DNA of 25,312 nt from Leptospira neocaledonica (GTDB lineage: Bacteria > Spirochaetota > Leptospiria > Leptospirales > Leptospiraceae), in NCBI RefSeq assembly GCF_002812205.1, contig NZ_NPEA01000015.1, forward strand, positions 1 to 25,312, read 5' to 3'. Positions 7,995-15,580 of this stretch are shown here, piece by piece (the first letter of the stretch is position 1; every line of letters begins with the position of its first letter). The position numbers and the translations under genes are program-made. The notes beneath the pieces were generated by a model. The model worked only from the letters and a program-made list of their open reading frames with translations, had not been told where the DNA came from and searched no databases.

Positions 7995-9359
7995 ATGTTC
8001 TTAAACAAAAAAAGAAGTTTCCTTCTAGCGGCTCTATCTTTATCCTTAGCCGCTAGCTTATTCTATTGTATTTTTACAAAACCGAAAGATAAACCGATTC
8101 CTGTGGACGAAGTTTTTTCTCAGGCTCCTTGGTCTAAACCTTTACCTATCCTTCCCCCTCTTGCGGGAGTGGGAGAAGTTCGTGCCGAAAATTGTGGAAG
8201 ATGCCATGTAGAAATTTACGCAGAATGGAAAACATCCACTCATGCAAACGCTCTTTCGGATCTTCAGTTCCAATCTGAACTTTCCAAGTCTTCTTCTCCG
8301 CGTTGGCTTTGTTTAAACTGTCATACTCCTGTTGCGAACCAAAGAGAGACCCTTGTTAATTATCTAAATAACGGAGATTATAGAACTCCTATAGAAGAAC
8401 CGAATCCCGACTTCGATCCTAAGATGAAGGCGGAAGGAGTAACTTGTGCCGTATGTCATGTTCGTTTGGACGAGCAAGGTAATTCCTATGTTCTAGGTGC
8501 AAATGGAAAAACAAAACCTCCTCATCCTGTGAAAATCATTCCGGATAAATTGAAAAATAGATGTTTGGATTGTCATAATGCAAATTACGTTTTGGACGAC
8601 CAATTGGTATGCGCTTTCAAAACAGGCAATGAGTTAGAACAAAGCGGGAACTCCCACGGAAAGTTAGCCTGTGGTTCCTGCCATATGGGAGAACTACAAC
8701 GTAAACTAGTCAAACCGGAGCTAAATACTCCAATCCGTACTTCTCATAAACATTCTTTTATAGGAGGAGGAGTTCCGAAAAAATTCGAACTCTATGAGAA
8801 ACAAATTCTTGGAGGATATAGGACCGGCCTAAAGATAAATCCAATACAATGGAAGCAAAAAGGGAATGATCTGGAATATTCTGTTTCGCTTACTAATGAA
8901 AAGGCAGCTCATAATATTCCCACAGGAGATCCTGAAAGATTTATACTTCTGAAAATTTCCGTATTAGATTCCAAAGGAAAATCTCTTGCAACCAAAGTGA
9001 TCAAATTCGGTCAAGAATGGGAATGGTATCCGAAGGCGAGACTGGTTGCAGATACGCGCATCCTTCCCGGAGAAACCAAGGTTTGGAAAGATTTATTTGT
9101 AGGGATTAAAAAAGACCAATCGAAAATCGTATTCGAAATTTATCATACTCGACTGAAAGAATCTAATGCAGAACATATGAGAAAGAATAGTGAGAATGTT
9201 AGCTCGGATGATCTTCGTAAAAAGATCTCTAAAATAGAAAATCATTATCCTTTTTCTAGCATAGTTCATAAAGAAGATATAGATCTAAACTCCGGAAAAA
9301 GTAGGGTCTATTCCCCTGAGGAACTTTTCAGGATCTCTAAAAATAGAAGAGGAGAATAA
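7995..9359 (+). CDS. Exported five-haem cytochrome c (cytochrome c554-like)
   Basis: A 454-residue protein with an N-terminal hydrophobic segment (about residues 9-28) that ends in LFYC, so it may be either a lipoprotein or N-terminally anchored. There are five CxxCH haem sites: CGRCH at 67, CLNCH at 106, CAVCH at 151, CLDCH at 190 and CGSCH at 226. The segment after the first (EWKTSTHANAL) matches the c554/c-prime family pattern of a distal His. The C-terminal 200 residues hold no haem and contain AAHNIPTGDPERF, a motif of the beta domain that follows the haem part in many multihaem cytochromes. The substrate is unknown. Placement directly after a rhodanese suggests electron transfer in sulfur compound oxidation or reduction. 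The Shine-Dalgarno is weak; coupling to the upstream gene is likely. Confidence 0.9.
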   Translation: MFLNKKRSFLLAALSLSLAASLFYCIFTKPKDKPIPVDEVFSQAPWSKPLPILPPLAGVGEVRAENCGRCHVEIYAEWKTSTHANALSDLQFQSELSKSSSPRWLCLNCHTPVANQRETLVNYLNNGDYRTPIEEPNPDFDPKMKAEGVTCAVCHVRLDEQGNSYVLGANGKTKPPHPVKIIPDKLKNRCLDCHNANYVLDDQLVCAFKTGNELEQSGNSHGKLACGSCHMGELQRKLVKPELNTPIRTSHKHSFIGGGVPKKFELYEKQILGGYRTGLKINPIQWKQKGNDLEYSVSLTNEKAAHNIPTGDPERFILLKISVLDSKGKSLATKVIKFGQEWEWYPKARLVADTRILPGETKVWKDLFVGIKKDQSKIVFEIYHTRLKESNAEHMRKNSENVSSDDLRKKISKIENHYPFSSIVHKEDIDLNSGKSRVYSPEELFRISKNRRGE

Positions 9360-9364
9360 ACCTT

Positions 9365-10087
9365 TTGCAACCTCCCTGGGCAAATTCTAAATTTTTGATC
9401 CCTGCCCTAAATGAAGAAGAATCCTTACCTAAAGTTTTAGATTCTCTCTTCAAATTCGGGATCCTGCCCGAGCAAATTTTAATCTTGGATAATGGATCGA
9501 AAGATTCCACTCCGCAAATTGCAATCGATGCAGGAGTCATCTTGATCCAAGAACCTAAAAGAGGTTATGGTGCCGCATGTTTAGCAGGGATTCATTATCT
9601 TCAGAAGAAAAAGGTTTCTCCCGAATTTATCGTTTTTATGGATGCAGACGGCTCGGATGATCTCGAAAATTTAAAGGATTTATTCGCTCCATTCTCCCAA
9701 GACCCAAATACAAATTTTGTGATAGGATCTAGGACCTTAGGAAATGCGGAACCCGGTTCCTTGTCCTTCTTGCAGAAATTCGGCAATTGGCTTTCTTGTT
9801 TTTTAATCCGAATTTTTTACGGTGTGAAATTCACTGACCTTGGGCCATTCCGTGTACTTAGATGGAAATCCCTGTTGGATTTGGATCTACAGGATCCTAC
9901 TTGGGGATGGAATCTTGAAATGCAAATCAAAGCGATCCGGAGGAAATTTAAAATCCAAGAAGTTCCGGTCCATTACGAAAAAAGAAAAGGTGGAAAGTCT
10001 AAGATAAGTGGTAATTTAGTCGGAAGCCTAAAGGCTGGCGTGAAAATACTTTATATTTTCTTTAAGTTAACATTTTTTTCAACTTAG
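9365..10087 (+). CDS. GT2 family glycosyltransferase (polyprenyl-phosphate mannosyl/glucosyltransferase-like)
   Basis: A 240-residue single-domain GT-A enzyme. IPALNEEES (residues 12-20) begins the nucleotide-sugar fold, ILDNGSKDST follows, and the metal-binding DxD is MDADGSDD (Asp93 and Asp95). GPFRVLRW and WGWNLEMQIKA match the later conserved blocks of the DPM1-like subgroup. There is no C-terminal pair of membrane helices as in the longer Ppm1/GtrB types. The start is TTG 9365, supported by AGGAG 10 bases upstream, inside the end of the cytochrome gene; the gap to that gene is 5 bp, so it is in the same operon. The last 26 bases overlap the convergent kinase gene. It may provide lipid-linked sugar for the GT-C enzyme nearby. 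Confidence 0.88.
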   Translation: MQPPWANSKFLIPALNEEESLPKVLDSLFKFGILPEQILILDNGSKDSTPQIAIDAGVILIQEPKRGYGAACLAGIHYLQKKKVSPEFIVFMDADGSDDLENLKDLFAPFSQDPNTNFVIGSRTLGNAEPGSLSFLQKFGNWLSCFLIRIFYGVKFTDLGPFRVLRWKSLLDLDLQDPTWGWNLEMQIKAIRRKFKIQEVPVHYEKRKGGKSKISGNLVGSLKAGVKILYIFFKLTFFST

Positions 10088-12362
10088 TCAATGTATAAGG
10101 TCTTCTCAAAACTTTCAAAGGAGGATCAAAATCGATTTCGGAATTCCATTCTGAAATTATAATCAACCGGTCTTTATTCTTAAACTGCTCCCAGTCAGAA
10201 TTTCCGGATAGGATTTCTTCTTCTGCAAATATCGCATATATTCCTGAATAATTTTCCAGGACGGTTTTCGCTTTCTGCATATCGTAAACAGGAAATATAT
10301 CGAATCCTAGTTTTTTCAATAAAGCGACTAAGTAAGTCTGCCCTTTTAAACTTCTTTCTAATACCAAAATTTTTTCTTTTCGATTTTCGTAGATAATATC
10401 AGGATTTCTGCTCAAGGGTAGAAAAATTTCCACACAGGTACCTTTACCTATCTCACTATGGACATGTACCATTCCGTTGGATTGTTTTACAAATCCGTAA
10501 ACCATTGGCATACCAAGACCGGTTCCTTTTCCGGATTGTTTTGTAGTAAAGAATGGTTCGAACAATCTTTCTAATACACATGCATCCATTCCGGATCCTT
10601 CGTCCCGAACGGAAATGATACATGCATCTTCCATATCCACAAATCCGGGGATCATAGATCTATGTTCTTTTCCTGCGGGGGAAAATCCAGTGCTTACTAA
10701 AATTCTTCCTCCCTGAGGCATGGCGTCTCTCGAGTTCAAACAAAGATTGAGAAGTGCGTTTTCTAATCCATTCTTTTCAAAAGAACAAATCATCGGGAAT
10801 TCCTCGAAACAGAATTCTATGTTTACAATATCGTTTCGGATCCGAGTGAGTATGTCGGCAAAATCGGAAATTACATGACTTACATCTGCTTGTTCTGGAT
10901 TTAATGCCTGTTTACGAGAGAATGCCAATAATCTTTTGTTAAGTTCGGCACCTCTCCTAATTGCATCTTGAGCGGAGAATACTCTTTTTAATAGTTCAGG
11001 TGTTTCTCTTAGGTTTAGCTCTAAAAGATCCAAATTAGCCAAAATGATATTCAGAAGATTATTAAAATCATGGGCCATTCCTCCTGCGAGTTGACCCACT
11101 GCTTCCATTTTCTGGAATTGCCGAAGAGAATCGTTCAATTCTTTTTCTTCGGTAATATCCCTGCCGATGCAGAAAATCGTTTCTGAATCAGGAAGACGGA
11201 TCGTATTCCAACTCATATAACGAATCTTTCCGTCTTTGGTTATATAACGATTTTCGAATCTTTCCTTAGATCCGGAGGAGATTTTTTCTTTGGTTAACTC
11301 TACATCTTCAGGATGCAGGAATTCCAACAAATTTCTATTTTTGATGTGTTTTCTTTCATAACCTAAGATCCTTTGGAAGGCAGAATTTGTTCTTCTGATC
11401 ATACAATTGGAATCAACACTCAAGATGATCTCCGAAGAGAGTTCGATCAGTGCTTTTCTTTCCTCGTCGGCAACCCTTCTGCTTACCACTTCCGCAAAGC
11501 GTTTGGAGACAACTCCTAATAGATCTAAGTATGCTTCTTCCGGATTTAAAACTCTTTCAGATAAAAGTTCTATTTCATAAAATCTTCCGTGTGAAAGTAT
11601 CGGGATGCCCATCCAAGAACGAAAACCTGCAGCTAATGCCGCATCTTTTCTTTTTAGCTCTGTATCGGCTGCGAGATCCGGGATAAAATATAATTCTCCC
11701 GATTCACTTACCTTCTTCAGTATCCCTTCTTTGATGCTGAAAAATTTGTTTATGGATTCCTTTCGAAATAAAAGTTGAAGGTCAGAACCATATACATACG
11801 GATCTTCTTCGTTTATATAAACTGTATTATCTTTAGATCTCCAGATCTGTCCATAATTCCATGCAGTATTTTTAATTAATGTTTTTAGGACCTTGTCAAA
11901 TGCTGAACTTAGAGTATCTGAAGTAGAAATATCCCAGAGCAAACTTTCTCCAATTGCCCAGGAGATTTCTTTCTTTTTCCTTTGCGTAATATCTAGATAA
12001 TAAACTAAAAATCCGTCAGGTTTCGGATAGATCCTAACTTCTATCCATGAGTTAAATGGTTCGTAGAATGCCTCAAATACACAGGATTTTCTGGTCTCCT
12101 TTGCCTTCTTGTATTGTGCTTCGAATTCTGTTCCGTAAAGCCTTGGAAAATCTGTAAGTAAATTTTTGCCGATCAGGCTCTCTTTTGGACTACGTATGAC
12201 CTCTTCCGCTTTTTTGTTGATATACGTTAAGTTCCACTCCAGATCCGCAATGATAAATGCGTCAGGTATATGATCTAACAGTAAGTGTTCATCTTTATTT
12301 ATTTCGGGAGTTTGGTCCGGAACCCCTTGTTCCGATAATCTGTTACTCTTTCCCGAGGACAT
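10062..12362 (-). CDS. PAS/GAF histidine kinase with degenerate C-terminal receiver
   Basis: About 766 residues: a PAS domain (about 28-128), a GAF-like domain (about 140-300), a second PAS (about 310-405), a HisKA domain with the H-box AHDFNN (His431), an HATPase with NLCLNSRDAMP, DEGSGMD and GKGTGLGMP, and a C-terminal receiver-like domain. No membrane segment is seen, so it is cytoplasmic. The receiver keeps the Lys-Pro-like end (LRRPYT) but has AEEE where the phosphate-accepting Asp should be, so it probably cannot be phosphorylated. ATG 12362 is preferred because it follows the upstream stop by 19 bases; an ATG at 12458 would overlap that gene by 77 bases. The kinase core closely resembles that of the 13584-15443 protein, indicating duplication. 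Likely partners are the receivers in the same operon. Confidence 0.9.
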   Translation of the reverse strand: MSSGKSNRLSEQGVPDQTPEINKDEHLLLDHIPDAFIIADLEWNLTYINKKAEEVIRSPKESLIGKNLLTDFPRLYGTEFEAQYKKAKETRKSCVFEAFYEPFNSWIEVRIYPKPDGFLVYYLDITQRKKKEISWAIGESLLWDISTSDTLSSAFDKVLKTLIKNTAWNYGQIWRSKDNTVYINEEDPYVYGSDLQLLFRKESINKFFSIKEGILKKVSESGELYFIPDLAADTELKRKDAALAAGFRSWMGIPILSHGRFYEIELLSERVLNPEEAYLDLLGVVSKRFAEVVSRRVADEERKALIELSSEIILSVDSNCMIRRTNSAFQRILGYERKHIKNRNLLEFLHPEDVELTKEKISSGSKERFENRYITKDGKIRYMSWNTIRLPDSETIFCIGRDITEEKELNDSLRQFQKMEAVGQLAGGMAHDFNNLLNIILANLDLLELNLRETPELLKRVFSAQDAIRRGAELNKRLLAFSRKQALNPEQADVSHVISDFADILTRIRNDIVNIEFCFEEFPMICSFEKNGLENALLNLCLNSRDAMPQGGRILVSTGFSPAGKEHRSMIPGFVDMEDACIISVRDEGSGMDACVLERLFEPFFTTKQSGKGTGLGMPMVYGFVKQSNGMVHVHSEIGKGTCVEIFLPLSRNPDIIYENRKEKILVLERSLKGQTYLVALLKKLGFDIFPVYDMQKAKTVLENYSGIYAIFAEEEILSGNSDWEQFKNKDRLIIISEWNSEIDFDPPLKVLRRPYTLTKLKKMLT

Positions 12363-12381
12363 TCTACCAAGGGTATAATTG

Positions 12382-13587
12382 TTAACCGAATTTGGAAAGA
12401 ATTTCTGGGATTTTTTCTGGATGAATAGGCCTGGAATAATAATAACCTTGGCCCACATCGCAACCTGCTTCTTTCATCAATCTTTCTACTTCAGCGGTTT
12501 CGATTCCTTCTGCCACGACATTCATTCCTAATTTATGGCCCAAATCTATGGAAGCCTGACAAATAAACAATGATTCTCTATCCCTTGGGGAATCCATAAC
12601 GAAGGATTTGTCTATCTTCAATTCAGTGAATGGAAATCTATGCAATTGTTTCAGGGAAGAATAGCCGGTGCCAAAGTCGTCGATGGATAGACCAATTCCG
12701 CGAATCCTGAGTCTGGTCAAAATATCCTGAGTAAAACGAATATTCTCCAAAAAGCCTGTTTCCGTAATTTCCATCTGGAATTGGCTCTGTGGAATTCCTT
12801 TGTTCTTAATTTTCGATAGTATTCTTTCCGGAAAATCCAGTTCAGTCAAAGTTACAGGAGAAACGTTAACCGCTACACGGAGTCTTCTTCCGTTTCCATG
12901 CCAGATCCTTGTCTCGTCCAGCGCTAGATCGATGATCTTCTCAGTCATCAGGTTTAAAATTGTGCTCTCTTTTTCCATCAAAGGTAAAAAAGAATCCGGA
13001 AACACTAATCCTAATTTGGGATGGTTCCATCTCACCAGAGCCTCGAAACCTTCTACCCTTCCAGTTTTTAGATCGAACTTAGGTTGATAATATAATACAA
13101 ACTGGTCGGAACGAACCGCTTCTAATACTTCTTCCTTTTCGAATGTGGGCCCGGACTTTCCTTTTCCTCCGGTTTTGGTCCGAGAAGAAATATCACTTTC
13201 TTTTTCAGCAATCGCAGATAATATATTTCGTATGTCGGAGACTCGGATGGGTTTTTCCATGACGGCTGCGATATGCAGTCCGTATTCTCCGGCTAAGGTT
13301 TCCGCACTATGAAGTGTCCTTCTGTCCGCACCTGAGATCAAAATCACATCAGGATGAACATCCTTTTCGGACAAGAAGCGTATAACGTCGACACCATCCA
13401 TTCCGGGAATCATCAAATCTAAGATCACACAATCGAAACTTGGATCCAGCATATCCAAAAAATCGGGAGCAGTATGAGATAGGGAAACGGAGAAGCCGCA
13501 ATCTACAGCGATCTCTCCCAGAATTTTTGCGATCTCTTCTTCGTCGTCGAGGATCAGAAGTTTTTTTGAATTTCTTTGATCCGTCAT
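12382..13587 (-). CDS. Receiver-EAL protein, c-di-GMP phosphodiesterase
   Basis: A 401-residue two-domain response regulator. Residues about 8-125 form a receiver with acidic DDEEE at the start, Asp57 as phosphate acceptor (VILDLMIPGMDG) and Lys112. Residues about 155-400 form an EAL domain. Its catalytic set is present: EALVRW (Glu182), NVSP (Asn241), EITE (Glu273), DDFGTGYSS (Asp303/304), KIDKS, AEGIET (Glu360) and GQGYYYSRP. It should therefore hydrolyse c-di-GMP under control of phosphorylation. The ATG overlaps the upstream kinase stop by 4 bases (ATGA at 13584-13587), so the two are translationally coupled, and a second kinase follows 19 bases downstream. The two neighbouring kinases are the obvious phosphodonors. 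Confidence 0.94.
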   Translation of the reverse strand: MTDQRNSKKLLILDDEEEIAKILGEIAVDCGFSVSLSHTAPDFLDMLDPSFDCVILDLMIPGMDGVDVIRFLSEKDVHPDVILISGADRRTLHSAETLAGEYGLHIAAVMEKPIRVSDIRNILSAIAEKESDISSRTKTGGKGKSGPTFEKEEVLEAVRSDQFVLYYQPKFDLKTGRVEGFEALVRWNHPKLGLVFPDSFLPLMEKESTILNLMTEKIIDLALDETRIWHGNGRRLRVAVNVSPVTLTELDFPERILSKIKNKGIPQSQFQMEITETGFLENIRFTQDILTRLRIRGIGLSIDDFGTGYSSLKQLHRFPFTELKIDKSFVMDSPRDRESLFICQASIDLGHKLGMNVVAEGIETAEVERLMKEAGCDVGQGYYYSRPIHPEKIPEILSKFG

Positions 13588-15443
13588 GGAAGAATTTCTC
13601 CGATAGTGCGAACTGCTTCTTTCAAAGAAGTTTTGGTATAAGGTTTTCGAACCAGTGGGACAGTATTCGGAAGTTCTAAACTTTCTCTCCGGCTCGAAGA
13701 GGTTGCGATTATTTTCCCGGAACCGAATCTTTCCAGTTCTTTTTTAAGATCTATCCCCTTAGAATCTGCAAGTTGGAGGTCCAACAAAACAAAAGAGATC
13801 TCCGGATCGCCTGAGAAAAATTTAGCCAATCGTTTCATATCCGAACTCACATGAGGTTCGTAACCCAGCTCTCTTAAGTATACACAGGCCAACTCGGCAG
13901 TTTCTCGATTTTCTTCCATAACCAAAGTTTTCTTTTTGGTCACGAGAACTTCCTCATTCCTGTCCTGTTCATGCAGCGGCAAGAATATTAGAAAACTGGA
14001 ACCATATTCTGGCGCGGTAATCACTTTTAAAAAACCGTTCGATTGTTTTACAAAACCGTAAACCATGGTCAATCCCAAACCGGTCCCCTTTCCTCCTCCC
14101 TTGGTCGAAAAAAAAGGATCAAAAATGCGAGCCTTAGTGATATCGTCCATGCCTGTCCCTGTGTCGGTAACGGTAACCAAAAAATAATCCTTTGCCTCCA
14201 ATCCGGAAATTTTGGGGCCTTTTGTATCTCCGTTACGAACAAATCCGGTAGAAATAAATATTTTTCCACCCTCAGGCATGGCATCTCTTGCATTTAATGC
14301 AAGATTGAGCACAGCGTTCTCCAGCCCGGTCTTTTCTATGTCGCAAATCGTTTTCTCGTCGGCTATCTCGTATTCTATTTCTATTTTTTCAGTCCTGATC
14401 CTATCTAGAATCGGAACAAAGTCCTTTAATACTCGGTTTACGTCGCATGCTTCCGGATTCAAGGCCTGCTTTCTGGAAAAAGCAAGAAGCCTTTTATTGA
14501 TCTCGACACCTCTTTGTATTGCATCTTGTGCGGACCTAACTCTTTTCATCAGATCTTCGGAATCTTTTAACTTCATTTCAAGAAGATCTAGATTTGCTAA
14601 TATTACATTTAATAAATTATTAAAGTCATGTGCCATTCCCCCGGCAAGTTGTCCGACTGCCTCCATTTTTTGGGAATGTCTGATCCTTTCTTCCGAATTT
14701 CGTCTTTCCGTTATATCTCTTTCTATTCCCATCAAATGAGTGACAACGCCTTGCTCATTCACGATAGGAAAGATATCCATCTCGATCCAATATTCTTTTC
14801 CATCTTTGTCGTAATTGATGATCTCTTCGAAACAAGGTTTAGCTTCCGAGATTGCCTTTCGGATACGATCCAAGACTACCCTATCCGTTTTGGGGCCTTG
14901 CAGAATTCGAGGTGTTTTTCCTAATACTTCTTCTCTTTTGTAGCCGGTTAGCCTTTCAAAAGCACTATTTACATATACTATCTTAGGTCCGGGTTCATCT
15001 ATGGGAGAAGCTTCCGTGATCAAAAAAATGTCCTTAGACCTTTCAATCCCGATCTTAAGAAGATTCAGATTCTCTTCCGTGGTCTTTGCTTGCAGTACTA
15101 GGCGTAAAGAACGGTCCAGAAGATCTGAACTTACACTCTCTTTAAATAACAGATCCGAGAAAATAATCTTAGAATTTTTCAGGACTTCTTTACTTTCCCG
15201 ATTTTCGAGAATAGCGATAAGAGGGGGAAGATTCTGGGACTTCTCCAGAACCTCTATACTTTTTTGAAGATCGTATTGGAATAATATAACGTCAAAAGAC
15301 TCGGTCTTAGTCTTACTTAAAGCATCTTGAAAATTTAAGGCTCGGGTACAGTTAGGCGTAAAGGATTCGATACCTCCTAAAAGAGTTCGGATCCACTTGT
15401 ATTCTTCTTCCCTATCTTCTATAATTAAAATACTGGATCGCAT
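13584..15443 (-). CDS. Hybrid PAS histidine kinase
   Basis: A 619-residue cytoplasmic hybrid kinase. Domains in order: an N-terminal receiver-like domain (about 1-118) in which Gln56 (ILFQYDL) replaces the usual Asp; a PAS domain (about 135-248) with GKTPRILQG, the LOV-like block but with no flavin-binding Cys; HisKA with AHDFNN (His272); HATPase with NLALNARDAMP, DTGTGMD and GKGTGLGLT; and a C-terminal receiver with Asp555 (FVLLDLQL) and Lys600 (VRKPYT). The second receiver looks functional and the first does not. It is the first gene of a three-gene operon with the receiver-EAL protein and the paralogous kinase, so it likely feeds c-di-GMP turnover. The start ATG at 15443 faces the divergent phosphatase gene. 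Confidence 0.93.
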   Translation of the reverse strand: MRSSILIIEDREEEYKWIRTLLGGIESFTPNCTRALNFQDALSKTKTESFDVILFQYDLQKSIEVLEKSQNLPPLIAILENRESKEVLKNSKIIFSDLLFKESVSSDLLDRSLRLVLQAKTTEENLNLLKIGIERSKDIFLITEASPIDEPGPKIVYVNSAFERLTGYKREEVLGKTPRILQGPKTDRVVLDRIRKAISEAKPCFEEIINYDKDGKEYWIEMDIFPIVNEQGVVTHLMGIERDITERRNSEERIRHSQKMEAVGQLAGGMAHDFNNLLNVILANLDLLEMKLKDSEDLMKRVRSAQDAIQRGVEINKRLLAFSRKQALNPEACDVNRVLKDFVPILDRIRTEKIEIEYEIADEKTICDIEKTGLENAVLNLALNARDAMPEGGKIFISTGFVRNGDTKGPKISGLEAKDYFLVTVTDTGTGMDDITKARIFDPFFSTKGGGKGTGLGLTMVYGFVKQSNGFLKVITAPEYGSSFLIFLPLHEQDRNEEVLVTKKKTLVMEENRETAELACVYLRELGYEPHVSSDMKRLAKFFSGDPEISFVLLDLQLADSKGIDLKKELERFGSGKIIATSSSRRESLELPNTVPLVRKPYTKTSLKEAVRTIGEILP

Positions 15444-15580
15444 CAGGCATTCGACGAAAAAACGAAGCGTTTAACCCGCGTTTCTCTTCCTAAAAAAAAT
15501 CCGATCCGAATATTTTTAGCTATCAGAAATCTATATAGAGCATAAGCCTATTGAAATTTCTTATCAGGAAGATCCGGATT

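Noticed and set aside
14212..14739. A 175-codon plus-strand open frame inside the hybrid kinase gene
   Set aside because: It lies entirely antisense to the HATPase/HisKA coding region; the kinase frame has clear family motifs, and the antisense translation is Ser/Phe-rich with no recognisable feature.
13584..15443. PAS domain of the hybrid kinase as a light-sensing LOV domain
   Set aside because: The GKTPRILQG block lacks the Cys of the LOV flavin-binding motif, so flavin adduct formation is not expected.
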